From Calocera cornea HHB12733 (lineage: Eukaryota > Basidiomycota > Dacrymycetes > Dacrymycetales > Dacrymycetaceae): a stretch of DNA of 64,000 nucleotides. Positions 42,683 through 55,000 of the stretch are shown in pieces. A program made the translations under genes and the position numbers. The DNA lies in the NCBI GenBank assembly GCA_001632435.1, contig KV423934.1:207468-271467 (forward strand), given 5' to 3'. Positions within the stretch are counted from its first letter, which is position 1. Each line of letters begins with the position of its first letter. Below the pieces are notes generated by a model, which had not been told where the DNA came from, made no database searches, and was given only the letters and a program-made list of their open reading frames with translations.

Positions 42683-45600
42683 ATGCTCTCGCCGTCTGTG
42701 GCGTCCCAGTCGCTCCCGTCGGGCAAGGGCCACCCGGCCCCGCGCGCCGTCGGACAGCGCATCCGTGTCACAAACCGGTCTCGACTACGACTCTTTTACG
42801 GCTCTCTCGACGCCGACACTGTCATACTCGACGAGGATGGCTCTGGTAATGGGTTCGCAACGGCTGGTGTTGATGCTGAGGACGCCAAAGTACGTTTGTC
42901 TACTCATCATCTGCCTGCGTACGCGCGTCCTCCAGCGACGTGGAGCCCTATGATTGGCTCGGAAGCAACCGGGCAGATGGACTTTTGGGCCGATCACGTG
43001 ACTGACCTACCGTTTTGCGTAGGAGCACCACCTGCAAGTGGTCCTCTCCCTGCAGTCTTTGGAGGGCAGCTGGAGTAGTGTCAAGGAGGAAGAGGGAGAG
43101 AAAGATCACAAGGATGAAAAGGACGCATCTACAAAAGAGGGAGATCGCAGAGCGTTCATCCCCGTGCCGGACGCTGCTGGCATCGTCGCCGACCCGGACT
43201 ACGAACGGCTCTACAGTGCTGAGGCGCCGTGGAAGGACTCCACCGAGTATATCCGTTTCTCCGACACCATCGATGAGACGCTCGCCTCCGGCTTGCGGGA
43301 TGGATATACGTATGATGTAGATGAGGAGGACGACTACTGGATGGAGCGGCACGAGCAGGACCCCGATGGCCTCGGCAGCCAAACGCCAGGAAGCCGAACA
43401 TCTCGTGCAAAAGCGAAGAGCAAAGAGGTCGATTTCCCTGCAGTGAGCATTCAGAAACCAGAGTTCGAACTCGCGATGGGCATGATGGAGATGTTCTGCG
43501 ACTCCTTACGCCCAACACTGCACACCGACCTATCTAAAATCCCCGTCCTCGCCGATCTAGAAGAAAACTTCGTGCACGAGCTAGAAGAGGAGTACTTTGC
43601 GACCTACGAAGTGCCACCCACCGTGCCGAAGTCCGAACGACTATGGTCCTTGGTCCGTACGCTATACCCGTTCTGGCGCGATCGCAAGCTCGCGCGAGGA
43701 GGCCATCGTATCATGCCCCAGCTCAACACGGATGAGACACTGGACGATGATTTCTTCGTCTGTTTCCGGCGGCGCGACCCGAAGGCAATTCGGCGCACAC
43801 GGAGGTCAGACATCACACATAATGAGAGGCTCGCGCGACTACGCATGGATTTCGAAGAGCTCGAAGACATCGCCAGGAGTACGTTGCTGCGCGAGCAGAA
43901 GAAAGTTGAGCAGGTGTTGGCGGAGCAGACACTATACGAGGCGCGGAAACGTTTCAACCACATCGCACGTCGCCCCGAAGTGACGCCACATCCCGACGAC
44001 GAAAAGCTCTTGATACCGAACTATCAAGAGCCGAAGTTACTTGTTCAATTGTCCTCGAAGCGAACCCATAGACTAGACGAAAACGTGCCGAAGGATCTCC
44101 AGCGGCAGAAGACGGTCGATCGGAGAGAGATCGTGACCGAGGAGACGAGGCAGGCCTATCGCAAGCGGAAGTTAGAAGATGAGAACTACGAGAGCCAGCT
44201 CGACGTACGTGATTTTCCATATCCGTATACATCGTTTTTTGACAGCTCCACTCAGATCCTTGCTCAGCCCAAGATCAAGCGCACCGGACCGTTCGAGTTC
44301 CAGTGGATACCGCACCAGATCCAAACAGAAGAGCTACCCCCGCCACCCCGTACTTTTGCAGAACAGGGAACAAATGTCGGTTTCCGTGTGCGGCGTGGAC
44401 GCGGTGGTACCGTGCGTTGCGACCGGCTGCTGCCTCGCAATGGCCGACGGCGTCTTGCGGAGCCACAAGGCTTGTTCACCAAAAAGCCATTCGCCTTCGA
44501 ACAAGACATTGAGGCGGACCATGATTCAAGGCAGGACGATTCCGACATCGACAGCCCGCCCGCTCTTTCAGTTGATAGCGATGCGACACTGACGTCGAGC
44601 GACTCGGATACTGCGAAGGAGACGTTTCGAAAGTACTTTCTTGGCACCGAGCATGTTTCTTCGGACCCAGACTTGGAGAACCAGGGTATTCAAGTCGTGG
44701 ATGACTACGATGTCAGGTATGTGTAGCATGTTCCCTCATTCTAGCATGTTCTCATCCACTCGCGAACAGGTTCTCCACGAACCGGGCCTCTCTCCATGAC
44801 CCTGGTAAAGCCAATCCACTTCACCTGGACAATGGCTACCTCCTTGCTGCGCACATGTACGTTCGAGAAACTCGCGCAAAAGAAGTGAAGGTCCCGCTTT
44901 GGCCATCTGCCAAGCCGACAGTTGCACCTGTGCGCATTTCGGGCCTCAAAGTCACTATTCCTCCAACGCAACCGGCCGCACTCGGACTCCACAGCATCAA
45001 GACGAATCTATCCTTGCAACTGTCTGGGCAGCCGCAAACTGTGTCTCTCACAGATCCCCGCAGCGCTATCGCACAACATGCGCTTCATGGAGGGGGTCAC
45101 CCCACCCCTGAAGAAGACCTTCCGGCGAACGCGTCAACGCTGTTCGCCCGTCCGATTCAACCTCCTGCTACTTTGCATGGAGAGCCCAATATGGCCAAGC
45201 CTATTGCTTCAGCGCTGCCGCATCCTCCTTCCGCCAATCCAGACAATCCTTCGCCGAGCCGAGCTCAAGAATTCTCAGCAGCCCAGATGCAACAACCGAA
45301 TCCCTCCGCGATGTACGGTCCTGCTCCGAATGGTCTGGGCCTTCAGCTCGGACCCACAGACTTGAAGCTCTCGAGCGCTGTACCCTCACCTGGTGCTGGA
45401 TATCCCGCTCATCCGCAGCCATATGCAGCTCCTTACAACCCCTCACACCCCGGACCGCCACTGCGGGCCGACTCCACCCGCTCGCCCGTCAATCAGCGTG
45501 GGCTTCAATCAGGGATGCCGGCTATGCCTGCCCACCATGCAATGCCTATGCACAACTACCCAATGTATCATGCGGGTGCAACGGCCGCCACGACAGCGCA

Positions 45601-46177
45601 GTTCTACGCGCAAGCGATGAACGGCCTTGGCTTTGGCCCCGGTCAAGCGCCACAAGGACCTGCTATCTATGATACTCCAGAGTATAGGCAGTACTACGCC
45701 CAGGCGTGGATTTACCATCAGATGAACCAAGGACAACCCGGCCCTACCGGGTCGCCTTATCCTCATCCTCCTGGCCCTGGTGATGCACCGCAGCACTTCA
45801 TGCAAGGAGGCTTCCGAGCGAACCCCGTGGACCCACGGGGTTTCGGGCAATTCCCCCAACCGAACCTGAATCTGCGGATTCCTCAAGCCCGTCAAAAGTC
45901 TGGCAACGGACCGGCCAGCGCTGCGTCTCTTCGGGTATCTACACCAGATAGACATGCAACACCTGGTCAGGTACTGAGCCAGGCCCCTACCTACCCTACA
46001 CCCCTCACTCGGCCTCCATCGGAACCTCGGGACCTTGAGTCGTCTCCGTCTGGACGTCGCCAGAGCAGCGATTTGAGCAGCGACAACGGAGTGTCGTCGC
46101 CCCTGAACCCTTCGCCTCTGCCTACTACACCCGTTTCGCAACCGGCCGTCTCACAAGGCAAGTCGCCGGTTGACTAG
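42683..46177 (+). CDS. EPL1: Enhancer of polycomb-like protein, NuA4 subunit
   Basis: Three exons (42683-42889, 43023-44716, 44770-46177) join to 1,102 aa. The N-terminal region has the EPcA landmarks: NRSRLRLFYGSLDADTVILD, IPVPDAAGIVADPDYERLY, YIRFSDTIDETLASGL, YDVDEEDDYWMERH and FELAMGMMEMFCD. Then come WSLVRTLYPFWRDRKLARGG and the very conserved FFVCFRRRDPKAIRRTRRSD, followed by the helical EREQKKVEQVL-like region. The C-terminal third is Pro/Gln/Ala-rich and low complexity. Epl1 bridges the Esa1 catalytic module (piccolo) to NuA4, which acetylates H4 and H2A. An intron-like GTACGT...GACAG stretch at 44205-44245 is 41 bp and would break the frame, so it was kept as coding. Confidence 0.9.
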
Positions 46178-46505
46178 GCACAATAATTGATATGGACAAC
46201 GTCTTTGCCATCTACCTAAGCGATACCCAAAGAGTAGTACTACTGATTCCATGCAATTGTATCATATTGAACAAGCGCGTTCGTGACTGCCGTATCTTGA
46301 TTATGCATTGTGGCCACAGATTGAACGGGACAACTGAGCATCATCATTGTGTGTCTGAGATGAATATTGTAGCAGAGCGCATTGCAGTAACGGGGCTATG
46401 AAACTGAGGATAGCATCGAGAGGAGGGAATGTCACTTCGTTCGTGTGGCACAACCGAAGACAATCGCAGAGAAGGAAATGCTCTCATTGCTGCACCAGAG
46501 CGTAG
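46178..46505. other. Convergent 3' intergenic region
   Basis: Tail-to-tail space between Epl1 and the gene ending at 46506. It must hold both 3' UTRs and terminators. No other feature is recognised. Confidence 0.6.
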
Positions 46506-47573
46506 CTAATGCTGCGCGGGGGAAGCGGCAGCATCGTGGCCGTTCTGCGCGGACTTGTCAGGAACACCGGCGATAACCGCAGGAGCGGACGGCGCCTCGA
46601 TGGGGGCGGGGGTTTTCTTCTCCGGAATGAATTTCGGCGCAGTCTTGGGATCTTTGGCCTCGTCCGTGACAGACTTGATGAGTGTCCACATCCCGACGAG
46701 CTTGCCCAAATAGTCAGACATCTTGTGGTCGCCGGCGTATTCGCTGAGCAAGAAAAGGAGTTCGTCATCTTGAAGATTGTTGTGGTCGACCACAGAGGTG
46801 CAGAAGATGTCTGGCCGTCCATGAGGTCTGAGAAATCAGAAGAACGAGTAACTCACAGGCAACAACGTTCTCCTGTTCCCCCATGACCTTCTGGGTGACA
46901 AAGTTGTAGCGCCAGAGCTATCCACGTGTGAGAACAGGTCCACTCCACACTATCTGCACAGACCTTCACATCGATCCTGATGATGGCGTTGTGCTGCATG
47001 AATATGAAGTATTTTTGTTCCTCGTGCTCCCCCGCGCGGCCATTGCCAAGGAACACGTCGAGGGCACCGCTTACCAAGGTCTGTTGAGGCCGCGTCAGCC
47101 TTAATCCACACGGAGCCGAGAGATCAGACCTTAAAACCTTCTTGGATATTGAATTCACTCTCCCCGGTTTTCGGGTCCTTCGCGCCGAAGAAGCTGTCGA
47201 TGATACCGCCTATTTTGGTTTGCAGCTGCTGCAGTCCAGCCAAGCCCGCAACGACGACGTCAAAGCACGTACCACCTTAGAATCTTTCTCAATTGTCACG
47301 TTATATGCCCGCTCCCAGCGCAGAGCGCGGTAGCCCGGAATACCGCCGCGACGGCTGGTCTTGGGGTTCTCAGTCATGAACATCCTTGTGACACGATGAG
47401 CCAATGCATCGCGGGCCGGGAAGAGACACATACGATTCGAGGTCTGCCTGGTACTTGTCCAACTTGGCATTCGCCATGCTAATCAAGAAGGTAAGCTGCT
47501 CTGCGAGCTCCTGCTTGTTCTGTTTGTCGCCTGCCACGATGGTGTCGCGAAGAGTTGCAATGGCTGCTCCCAT
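46506..47573 (-). CDS. Uncharacterised 276-aa protein
   Basis: Six exons (47573-47434, 47384-47273, 47225-47130, 47080-46964, 46917-46857, 46810-46506) join with closed phases. The predicted protein starts MGAAIATLRDTIVAGDKQ and has a helical N terminus (LAEQLTFLISMANAKLDKYQ). A mixed region follows (IPGYRALRWERAYNVTIEKD, IGGIIDSFFGAKDPKTGESE, FNIQEGFKTLVSGALDVFLG, YFIFMQHNAIIRIDVKLWRY), then a helical part (DDELLFLLSEYAGDHKMSDY) and a Pro/Ala-rich tail. No signal peptide or membrane helix. I do not recognise the family. The regular exon structure and balanced composition argue for a real, conserved gene, possibly specific to fungi. Confidence 0.75.
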
Positions 47574-48202
47574 TGTCGGTGACTGATTGCTGAGGTCGTG
47601 CGAATTGAACTAGTAGCTTGTGCTGGGAATTTTCTGCTTGCACTCAGGCGGCTTATATGCTCTTGGGAGATGAATGAACGTATACCGAAGCCAATGATCA
47701 TGCTCCGGTTGATCGGACAGCTCAACCTCCGGTGCCGGTGCTCTTCGGGGCTGCACAACGAATTTCCACATAGAAGTGCGCATCTTCACTCATCTTCACG
47801 CCAGAAAGCGCCAGGTCGGCTCCTCGGGCAACACGTCAAGCGGAACTAGGTGGTCTGCCTCTCAACAAAGCAAGGACCCTGCTGCCGAAGCCAGAGCATA
47901 GACCCGCTCAGTGCGCCACGTGTTGCGGCCGCCTCGCATGAGATGTCCGCCGACCGGGGCTTGCTAGCGCCGGCCTGCTGATGAAGAGGCGCATGTCTCT
48001 GTCGAGTGGATAGCGCGACCTGCCTGGATGGCGTGCGGGGCAAAGCGAAGTTTCCGTTCGACAGTTGTTTAGCAATCGGAATGTGGGCGATCTGACGTGG
48101 AAGAGCCCACATGATCGATCCTTATGCCTGGCAGCGTCTGCGATACGGTGGGCGGTGGATGACGACGCTCAGGGGATCATTGCTAAGGCTAGAAGCAGCA
48201 GA
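47574..48202. other. Intergenic region
   Basis: Promoter side of the 276-aa gene and the 3' flank of the POP1 pseudogene. No supported gene or motif. Confidence 0.5.
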
Positions 48203-49520
48203 CTACGGCACGAGATCGAGCGTAGCTGCCCAGCGTACGCCTCCCTCCCGCTGGCTAAACTTGCACAACCATTTCCAGCGTCCCGCGTCCTCTCTATCAG
48301 CCCCGATCAACACTCCATCAAGCAAAGAGGTTTGAAAGATCGCTCACCCTTTTTCCTGCCTCGCCAGCTGCAGAAGCTTGCGGAGAGATACTGAGCCCAG
48401 CCCATGCCCAGCCCCGCGTTGGAGTGGGAAATTCCCGCTCGTCACATAGCCCCCGCCCCGCCTCATCCGGCGCGGCCGCGCCGAGCTGTGCCATCTCCCT
48501 GTCTCCGTCCTCCGTAAGCCTCTTAATGGCCGCCCGCTTCAGAGCAGCACTGCGCCACTGCGCGGCCTCCTTGGAGAGCAGGTACAGTATATGGAGGCCA
48601 AGTCGCTCGGGGAGCCCGGCCGCAGGGGGTGAGGCGCATGTGCACCAGTGCGCTCCGGAGGAGAGAGCCGTCCGCGTTTGGCGCGCAGGGCGGCGAGGTG
48701 GGCGTGTAGGACCGCTGCGGCGCTGGCGTGAGGCGAAGGGCGGATCAGGGGAATCGGGATGGAAGAGCGCGGGGAGGTCGGGGAGGCGGAGCCGGAGCGA
48801 CCATGGCTCGAGCGCCTCTTGAGGCTCAGCTGGCGCGGGCACCTCGAGAGCGGGCCCGGGCGCAGGATCCTCGCGCGGCGTACGCAGCGTCTCGTCTCTT
48901 GTGGCCGCTGGGGAGTCGCGAGCCTCAGCACGCCCAACCAATCCGCCACCTAGCAGCCCTGCGCACCCACCCTTTTACCCGCCGGCCTCCGGCCTCCTCC
49001 CCCCACGCGCTCACGCTCCACTCCCCCTCCCCGCGAGCGTGGTCACCGACTCCGACTCTCTCGGGTAGAAGGGGAGGGACGGGAGGGACGCTTCGAGCCC
49101 CCGGCTCTGGATCTCGCGCTGCCCTGCCAGGAGCGTGCCGGAGGAGAGGGGCGAGGGGAGGAAGGCCATGCCCCATCCGTTGGGCGTTGGGAAGAGGAGT
49201 GTCCAGCCGTGCAGTGCCTCCCCTCGGGCCTCCCGATGCAGAACCAGGACCAGAGGCACCAGCAACCAGCAGTCTTCTGGAAGAGCAGCACCGCCGCCCG
49301 TCCCTCGCGCCCGCCCGGCGGGGCGTACCAGGCCCGAGCTGCTTTCCCCGCCAGGCAGCCGGGCCCAGCTCCTGCTTGCGGTAACTGGGCGGCTGCCGGT
49401 GCTCACGCTGCCACAGCGGGACCCGGCGAGCTGGGAGAAGGGGAAGGGGAAGTGGGTGAATGTGCGCGGTGCGGCGGGCGGGTTCGGCGGGTCGCTGCAA
49501 GCTATTGTCAGAAGCTGCCC
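48203..49520 (-). pseudogene. Inverted, truncated POP1 copy
   Basis: Read on the minus strand, patches in different frames match the last two exons of the intact POP1 gene (52061-55113): PRTFTHFPFPFSQLAGS, then GEALHGWTLLFPTPNGWGMA, LSSGTLLAGQREI, the region LPDLPALF, LRAKRG, SDLASIY, and finally KWLCKFSQREGGVRWAATLD before a TAG at 48203-48205. Several frameshifts and stops separate them. The homology begins where POP1 exon 5 begins (53838). The copy lies in opposite orientation to the intact gene, with an F-box gene between. It is not expected to make an RNase P/MRP subunit. Confidence 0.85.
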
Positions 49521-49747
49521 GCGCCCAGGAACGGAGCCGCAGGTCCTGAGCACGCCTCTGGCGGTCCGACGTCGACTGAGCAATCGTAGACTGGACACAC
49601 GTGCTGCATATGAAGGGGGGTATACGCGCGATTACCCAAGCTCTACATAACAAAGCACCACGATCATCAGCAAGGCCAATGACAGCAAAAGCGAGCATAG
49701 CGATACAGTATCCAGGCTGTACACTCACAGCGCCCACGGCTACCGCA

Positions 49748-51801
49748 TCAGCACGCGCCGCCGCACCATCCCGTCCCGTCCACAGCCCCCTCTTCCCCGC
49801 CACACGAGCCTGCGTCCAGCCCAGCGCGCCGCGGCCCCGCCTCGCCCCCGGCCGCGAGCCCAGCCGCGAGCCCAGGTCCCGGGCCGAGCAGAAGCAGCCG
49901 CTGGAAGCGCTCGACCTCGTGGGCAAAGTCGCGCGCGCGCGCGCGCGCAGTGTCCACCCCGGCGAAGGTGCTGTCCCCGTCCCTGTCCCTGTCCGCGTCC
50001 ACCTCGCCCGCCGCCGCGGCCGCCGCCGGCCCAGCCTCGCCAAGCTCGCGCAGCCCAAACGCGCTATGCGCCTCCCACACGCCCTCGGGCACATCCTCCT
50101 CCTCGCCCTCTGCCCACCTGCCCCACCCCAGCCTAGCGTGCGGGAACAGCCGGGCCGTCCAGGCCGCGGCGTGGCTGAGGGCCGGGGAGGGCGCGGCGGG
50201 CAGGCGGGACCAGGCGATGAGCAGGTGCTGCAGGGCGGTGTGCGGTGTGGGTGGGGGGAGAGGATCGGAGGGCGGGAGGCGGGAGTGGGGCGCGGGGGCG
50301 GGATTCGGGTTCGGATTCGGGTTGGGGTTGGGGGGGGCGATGCCCGGGTCCGGGCGGCCGGGTGGGCTGCGCGCGCGCTTCGCCAGCTCGCGCGCGGCGC
50401 GGTCGGGCAGGGCGAACTCGAGCTGGAGGGTTGTGAGGTGCGTGCAGCCCGCGGCGAGCACGGCCAGGTCCGGGAGGCGGATGGTCGGGGTGTGGGCGGG
50501 GGAGGCGTAGTGGTACGAGTGGTCGAATGTGACTAGCCTGAGCTGCTGCAGGTGCGGGGCGGACGCGGCGAGGGCCGCCAGGAGGGAGGGGGAGAGGGCG
50601 GGCTGCCAGAGGGGCGTCTGGGAGGTGAGGGTTAGGTCGAGCGTGCGCAGAGAGGGGAGCGCGGACAGGGGGAGCAAGGTGTACTCCCCCCATGCTGCTG
50701 CTGCTGCTGGCGGGGCGGGGGAAAAGGAGCCTGGGCGCGGGCTCGCCGGCTCGCCGCTCTTCAGGCTGAGGACGAGGTGGTGCAGGGCGCGCAGGCGCGC
50801 GATTTGCCGCAGCATGAGGGTGTGCAGGGCCGGGGTTGTCCAGAGCGCGCGGAGGGCGAGCCGGCGGAGGGGCGGGGCGCGCGGGAGGGCGGCGAGCAGC
50901 GCTAGCATCGGCAGGAGGGAACCGCCGTGCACTTGCAGGCTCGTCAGGCACGGGAGGAGCTCCGGCCCGGCCCCGGCCCCGGGGGAGAGCGCATAGGCGT
51001 GCAGGTGGGCGTCGGTGTGGGGCTGGCCGGGCACGGGCGGGTCGGGGAGTGTTGGGTTGGCGAGCATGAGGTGCTCGAGCGCGGGCAGGCGGCCTATGGC
51101 GGCGAGGTGGTGGGGTGCGAGCGGGGCGGACTGGAGGTGGAGGTTGCGGAGTGCGCGGAGGTGGGGGAGGGCGTCGAGGGCGTGGGCGGTGGGCCAGGGG
51201 GCGTAGGTGGTGAGCATGAGCTCTTGCAGCGCTGGGGCTGCTGCGGCGAGGTGGGCCAGGTCGGCCGGGTGGGGCCCTGCGTGGGTGTAGGATGCCCAGA
51301 GGCGGGTGAGGCGCGGGCGGGCGAGGGGGAGGACGTCGGGCAGGGCGTGCGGGGGCGGGAGGGTGAGGTTGAGCGTGTGCAGGGCGGGGAGGGGCCAGGC
51401 GGCGAGGGCGAGCAGCTGCGCCGTCGTGAGCACGCATGGCGAGGCGCGGTAGAGGGTGTTGTCGGACAGGGCGAACTCGAGCGTGGACAGGTGGGCGAGG
51501 TAGAGGGATGTGCGGGCGCGCGCGGAGGGCGGCTGCGGGAGGGGTGAGCGGGTGGACATACGGGGGCGGGGGGCGCACCTGCCTTGTCGGTGCCCAAGTC
51601 GAGGGCGTCCCAGATGGACCTGGCCATTCCGCGTCGTCTCCATAGGTGCCTTACTGCGGGAGTGAACCAGGCTGTGCATACTGCTGGGCAGCGCTGGAGG
51701 TCTGGAGTGGGGAGTGCGGCGAGGAGGAGGTCGAGGATGTCGAGGATGAGCAGCGCGCGGTGCGGGCCTGCGGGGGCGGGGGCGGGGGCGGGAGGGGACA
51801 T
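49748..51801 (-). CDS. F-box/leucine-rich protein, very GC-rich
   Basis: The start at 51801 opens MSPPAPAPAPAGPHRALLIL, then an F-box-like stretch LLLAALPTPDLQRCPAVCTA, WFTPAVRHLW. After a splice or frame change near 51590-51540 the main ORF runs to 49748. It has many leucine-rich repeats (LHTLNLTLPP, LTRLWASYTH, LQELMLTTYA, LRNLHLQSAP, LEHLMLANPT, LRTLDLTLTS, LQQLRLVTFD, LTTLQLEFAL). An Asn-Pro repeat and acidic and Ala-rich segments lie near the C terminus, and a 19-bp (CG)n run codes for Ala-Arg repeats at 49930-49948. The junction between the F-box exon and the repeat exon is not resolved: a GTATGT...CCGCAG intron would be only 29 bp. Probable SCF substrate receptor by family analogy. Confidence 0.65.
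49930..49948. repeat. (CG)n dinucleotide run
   Basis: Nineteen uninterrupted alternating C and G bases inside the F-box coding region, translating on the minus strand to Ala-Arg repeats. Such runs are length-unstable and can adopt Z-DNA. Confidence 0.9.
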
Positions 51802-52060
51802 GGCTGCTGGTGGCGGTCCTCTGTCGAGGTCAGCCCAGCCAGCCAGGGAGCGAGCTAGGCTGGCTGTCCTGTGAGGAAAGAAGGCGTGGGACGGATGGCC
51901 GCGCGCACTACTGGCGCTTTGTGCTTTGTGTGCGCTGGCTCCGGACTGGGTGGGCTGAATGCCAATGGTCGGAGCACAGCCACGGCCACGCGCTCCTGCT
52001 CGCTCCCTCGCTGGTCCTGCTGCTCCCCTCCCACCCCTCCCACCCACCCCAGCCCACCCG
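51802..52060. promoter_or_regulatory. Divergent promoter between the F-box gene and POP1
   Basis: 259 bp separate two divergent start codons. C/T-rich DNA precedes the POP1 ATG. No TATA box is evident. Confidence 0.5.
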
Positions 52061-55000
52061 ATGCCGCCCAAACGCAGCCACGAGCCCGAGCCCCCCTCCG
52101 CCCCGGGCACGGGCAGNNNNNNNNNNNNNNNNNNNNNNNNNNNNNNNNNNNNNNNNNNNNNNNNNNNNNNNNNNNNNNNNNNNNNNNNNNNNNNNNNNNN
52201 NNNNNNNNNNNNNNNNNNNNNNNNNNNNNNNNNNNNNNNNNNNNNNNNNNNNNNNNNNNNNNNNNNNNNNNNNNNNNNNNNNNNNNNNNNNNNNNNNNNN
52301 NNNNNNNNNNNNNNNNNNNNNNNNNNCATACCCCAGCTCACCCCCGCCCGCCCGCCAGCAACCGCCCTCCCGCCCGCACTCGACCCCGAGCGCCTGGCCA
52401 CCTCCCGGCAGTTCGAGATCCTCGCCCTCCGCGCCGCCCTCTCCTCCGCCGCAGCCGCGTCCACAGCTCGCGCATTCCAGAGCGTCCCCCGCCACCTGAG
52501 GAGGAGGGCCGCGAGCCACGATGTCCGCAGGCTGCCCCTCAGGCTCAGGGCACGCGCCGCGGTCGAGGTGGGCACCCGCGTTCTCCCTCCCACCGCACAC
52601 CCTCACTCACCCGCCCGTCCGCATCCCCCCAGATCGACGCCCCCAAGCCATCCAACGCACGCAAGAAGCGGCCTCTCCCCAGCCCAGGCAACGCCAAGCG
52701 GCTCACCCAGCCACAGCGGTTCGCAAAGCGGCAGAGTACGCCCTCCCCATCCGCACCGCAGCGCACTGACCCCCTCCCGCAGCGGACAAAGCCTGGCTCG
52801 AGACGCACCTCCACCACGCGAAGCGGATGCACATGACGACGCTCTACGGCCACCGGCTCGCGCTCACGCCGACGGCCAAGTCCTTCCGCCCCGCCCACCG
52901 CGCCGCCCGCGCAGGCTCGATACTGCACGACGCGAGCTACTGGGGCGTGCTGGAGCTGCGCGGGCGGGAGCGCGCGCTCACGGCCGTGCTGCGCCGGGTG
53001 TGTGCGCCCGGTGCGGGCGAGCCGGGCGCAGTGAGGTTCTTGAGTGGGAGCAGGGCGTGGGAGGGGCTCGCGTGCGAGGCGGGCCAGTGGCCCCGGGGCG
53101 CGCTGGGGCCTGTGCAGGTCCTCTGGCGGCCTGTGGGCGTGGGCGTGGGCGGGGAGCTGCTCGCCGAAGGGCACCAGCCGCCCAAAGTGCAGGACGATGC
53201 GCGCGCGCGCACGCTCTGGATCCGCGTACACCCCGCGTGCTTCCCGGCCTTCCTGCTCGCACTCCAGCGCGCGTGCTCTGCGGTGCTTGACGCGCACCGG
53301 CAGGAGCAGCAGCTCGTGGTCCCGGCCCCAGGCGCCGTCGCCAGAGGCGCAGAAGGAGCGGGAGCGCCAGCATCCCGCCGAACCAGCGGAAGCAGGGAGG
53401 AGGAGGAGGAGGAGGAGGAGGAGGAGACGCTGGAGATCCAGGATCTGCGCGGGCAAGTGCTCGCCTTCGACCTGATCGGGCCGAGGAGCACGCAGGTGCT
53501 CAGGGGCGCGCTGCGGGTCGTCAAGGGCGAGTTGGCCAGGGCAGCGTTCAAGGAGGTCCGTCTTCCTTTCCTTTCCTTTCCTCCTCTGTCCTGTGCGCGT
53601 CCCGTGTCCCGCCCGCGCAGCGCTTCGTGCCGCTGCGCTGTTGGCGATGGCTGACAGGCCCGCGCAGGTATGGGACGAGCTCCAGGCGCTTGCAAGTCCT
53701 GGTGAGGTACCCAGGGGGATGATCCTCGGGTTTACGGTGTATGATCCGCGGCTGTCGTGAGTCGCCCGTCCTCTCCCACCCCTCCCGCCTCCCGCCAGCT
53801 CTCTGGCTCACACTGCAGCTGCTGACCCCACTCCCAGCTACCCACCCAAGAACGCGCGCCACCCGCCCGGCCCAGCGCGCCCGTTCACCCACTTCCCCTC
53901 CTCCCACCTGGCCGCCTCCGCCCTCTGGGACGCAGCGGAGCGCCCCGCGCCCGGCTTCCGCAAGCAGGCGCTCGACGCCCGGCGCGCGCGGCAGCTGGTG
54001 CCCGGGACGCCTCTGCGCGCGGGCGCGGGGGACGGGCGGGTGCCGGTGCTGCTTGTGCAGAAGACTGTCGGGGCCGGGGCCGGGGCCGGGGAGGCCCTGC
54101 ACGGCTGGACACTGCTCTTCCCCAAAGGCTGGGGCATGGCCTTCCTCCCCTCGCTCCTCTCCTCCGGCACGCTCCTGGCCGGGCAGCGGGAGATCGGCGC
54201 GCAAGCGCTCGACGCGTCCCTGCCCCACTATCCGCGGGACTGGGTGGCCACTCCGGCTGGGAGGGCCGAGTGGAGGGCTTGGGAGGCGGAGGAGGGGGAG
54301 AGGTGGGCGAGGAGGCCCAGGGGGAAGCGGGTGGGGGCGGACGGGTGCTGGGCGGCCGATTGGCCCGGGGCGCTCGGGTTCCCGCGGGGCGAGGCGGGCG
54401 AGCAGGGAGCGCAGGAGAGGGCGGGCGAAACGCTCGGCACCGAACGCGAGGAGACTGCGCCGGTGCGACCTGAGCCCGCTGGGCCCCTCGAGCCATGGAC
54501 ACTGCGCCTGCCCGACCTCCCCGCGCTCTTCCGCGCCCTGCTGCGCCCCGCCAGCCCTGCAACAGCCGCATCACTCCTCCACGCGCACCTCCGCGCCCTG
54601 CGTGCCAAGCGCGGGCTCACCCCCGGCCTCCCGCCCCCCGAGTCGCTCCTCCAGAGCGCGCTGGTGCACGTGCGGCTTACCCCCTGCGCGCGCGGCTCCC
54701 CGGGGGACTTGGCCTCCATCTACCTGCTTTCGACGGAAGAAGCAGGGCGGTGGAGGGCTGCCCTGCAGCGGTCGGCCGTGGAGAGGCGTTCGGAGGACGG
54801 GGAGATGGAGCGATTGGGCGCGGCGGTGCCTGAGGAGCGGACCAGGATGGGCTACGTCACGAGCGGCAACTTCTCCATGCAGCGCGGGGCGGGGCACGGC
54901 CTGGGCGCCGTCTCTCTGCGCAAGTTTCTGGAGCTGGCCAGACGGCAAGACGGGTGAGCGCCTATGGTTTCCTGCCTGTGCTGCGCAGCAATGCTGATTG

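Noticed and set aside
48925..50094. A 389-codon open frame on the minus strand
   Set aside because: It crosses from the out-of-frame C terminus of the F-box gene into the POP1 pseudogene; only short patches match real proteins.
50133..51578. A 481-codon Pro/Arg-rich frame overlapping the F-box gene
   Set aside because: Low-complexity shadow. The alternative frame has regular leucine-rich repeats.
54957..54957. POP1 ending at the in-frame TGA at 54955-54957
   Set aside because: A GTGAGC donor overlaps this stop. The spliced last exon matches the family end and is conserved in the inverted pseudogene.
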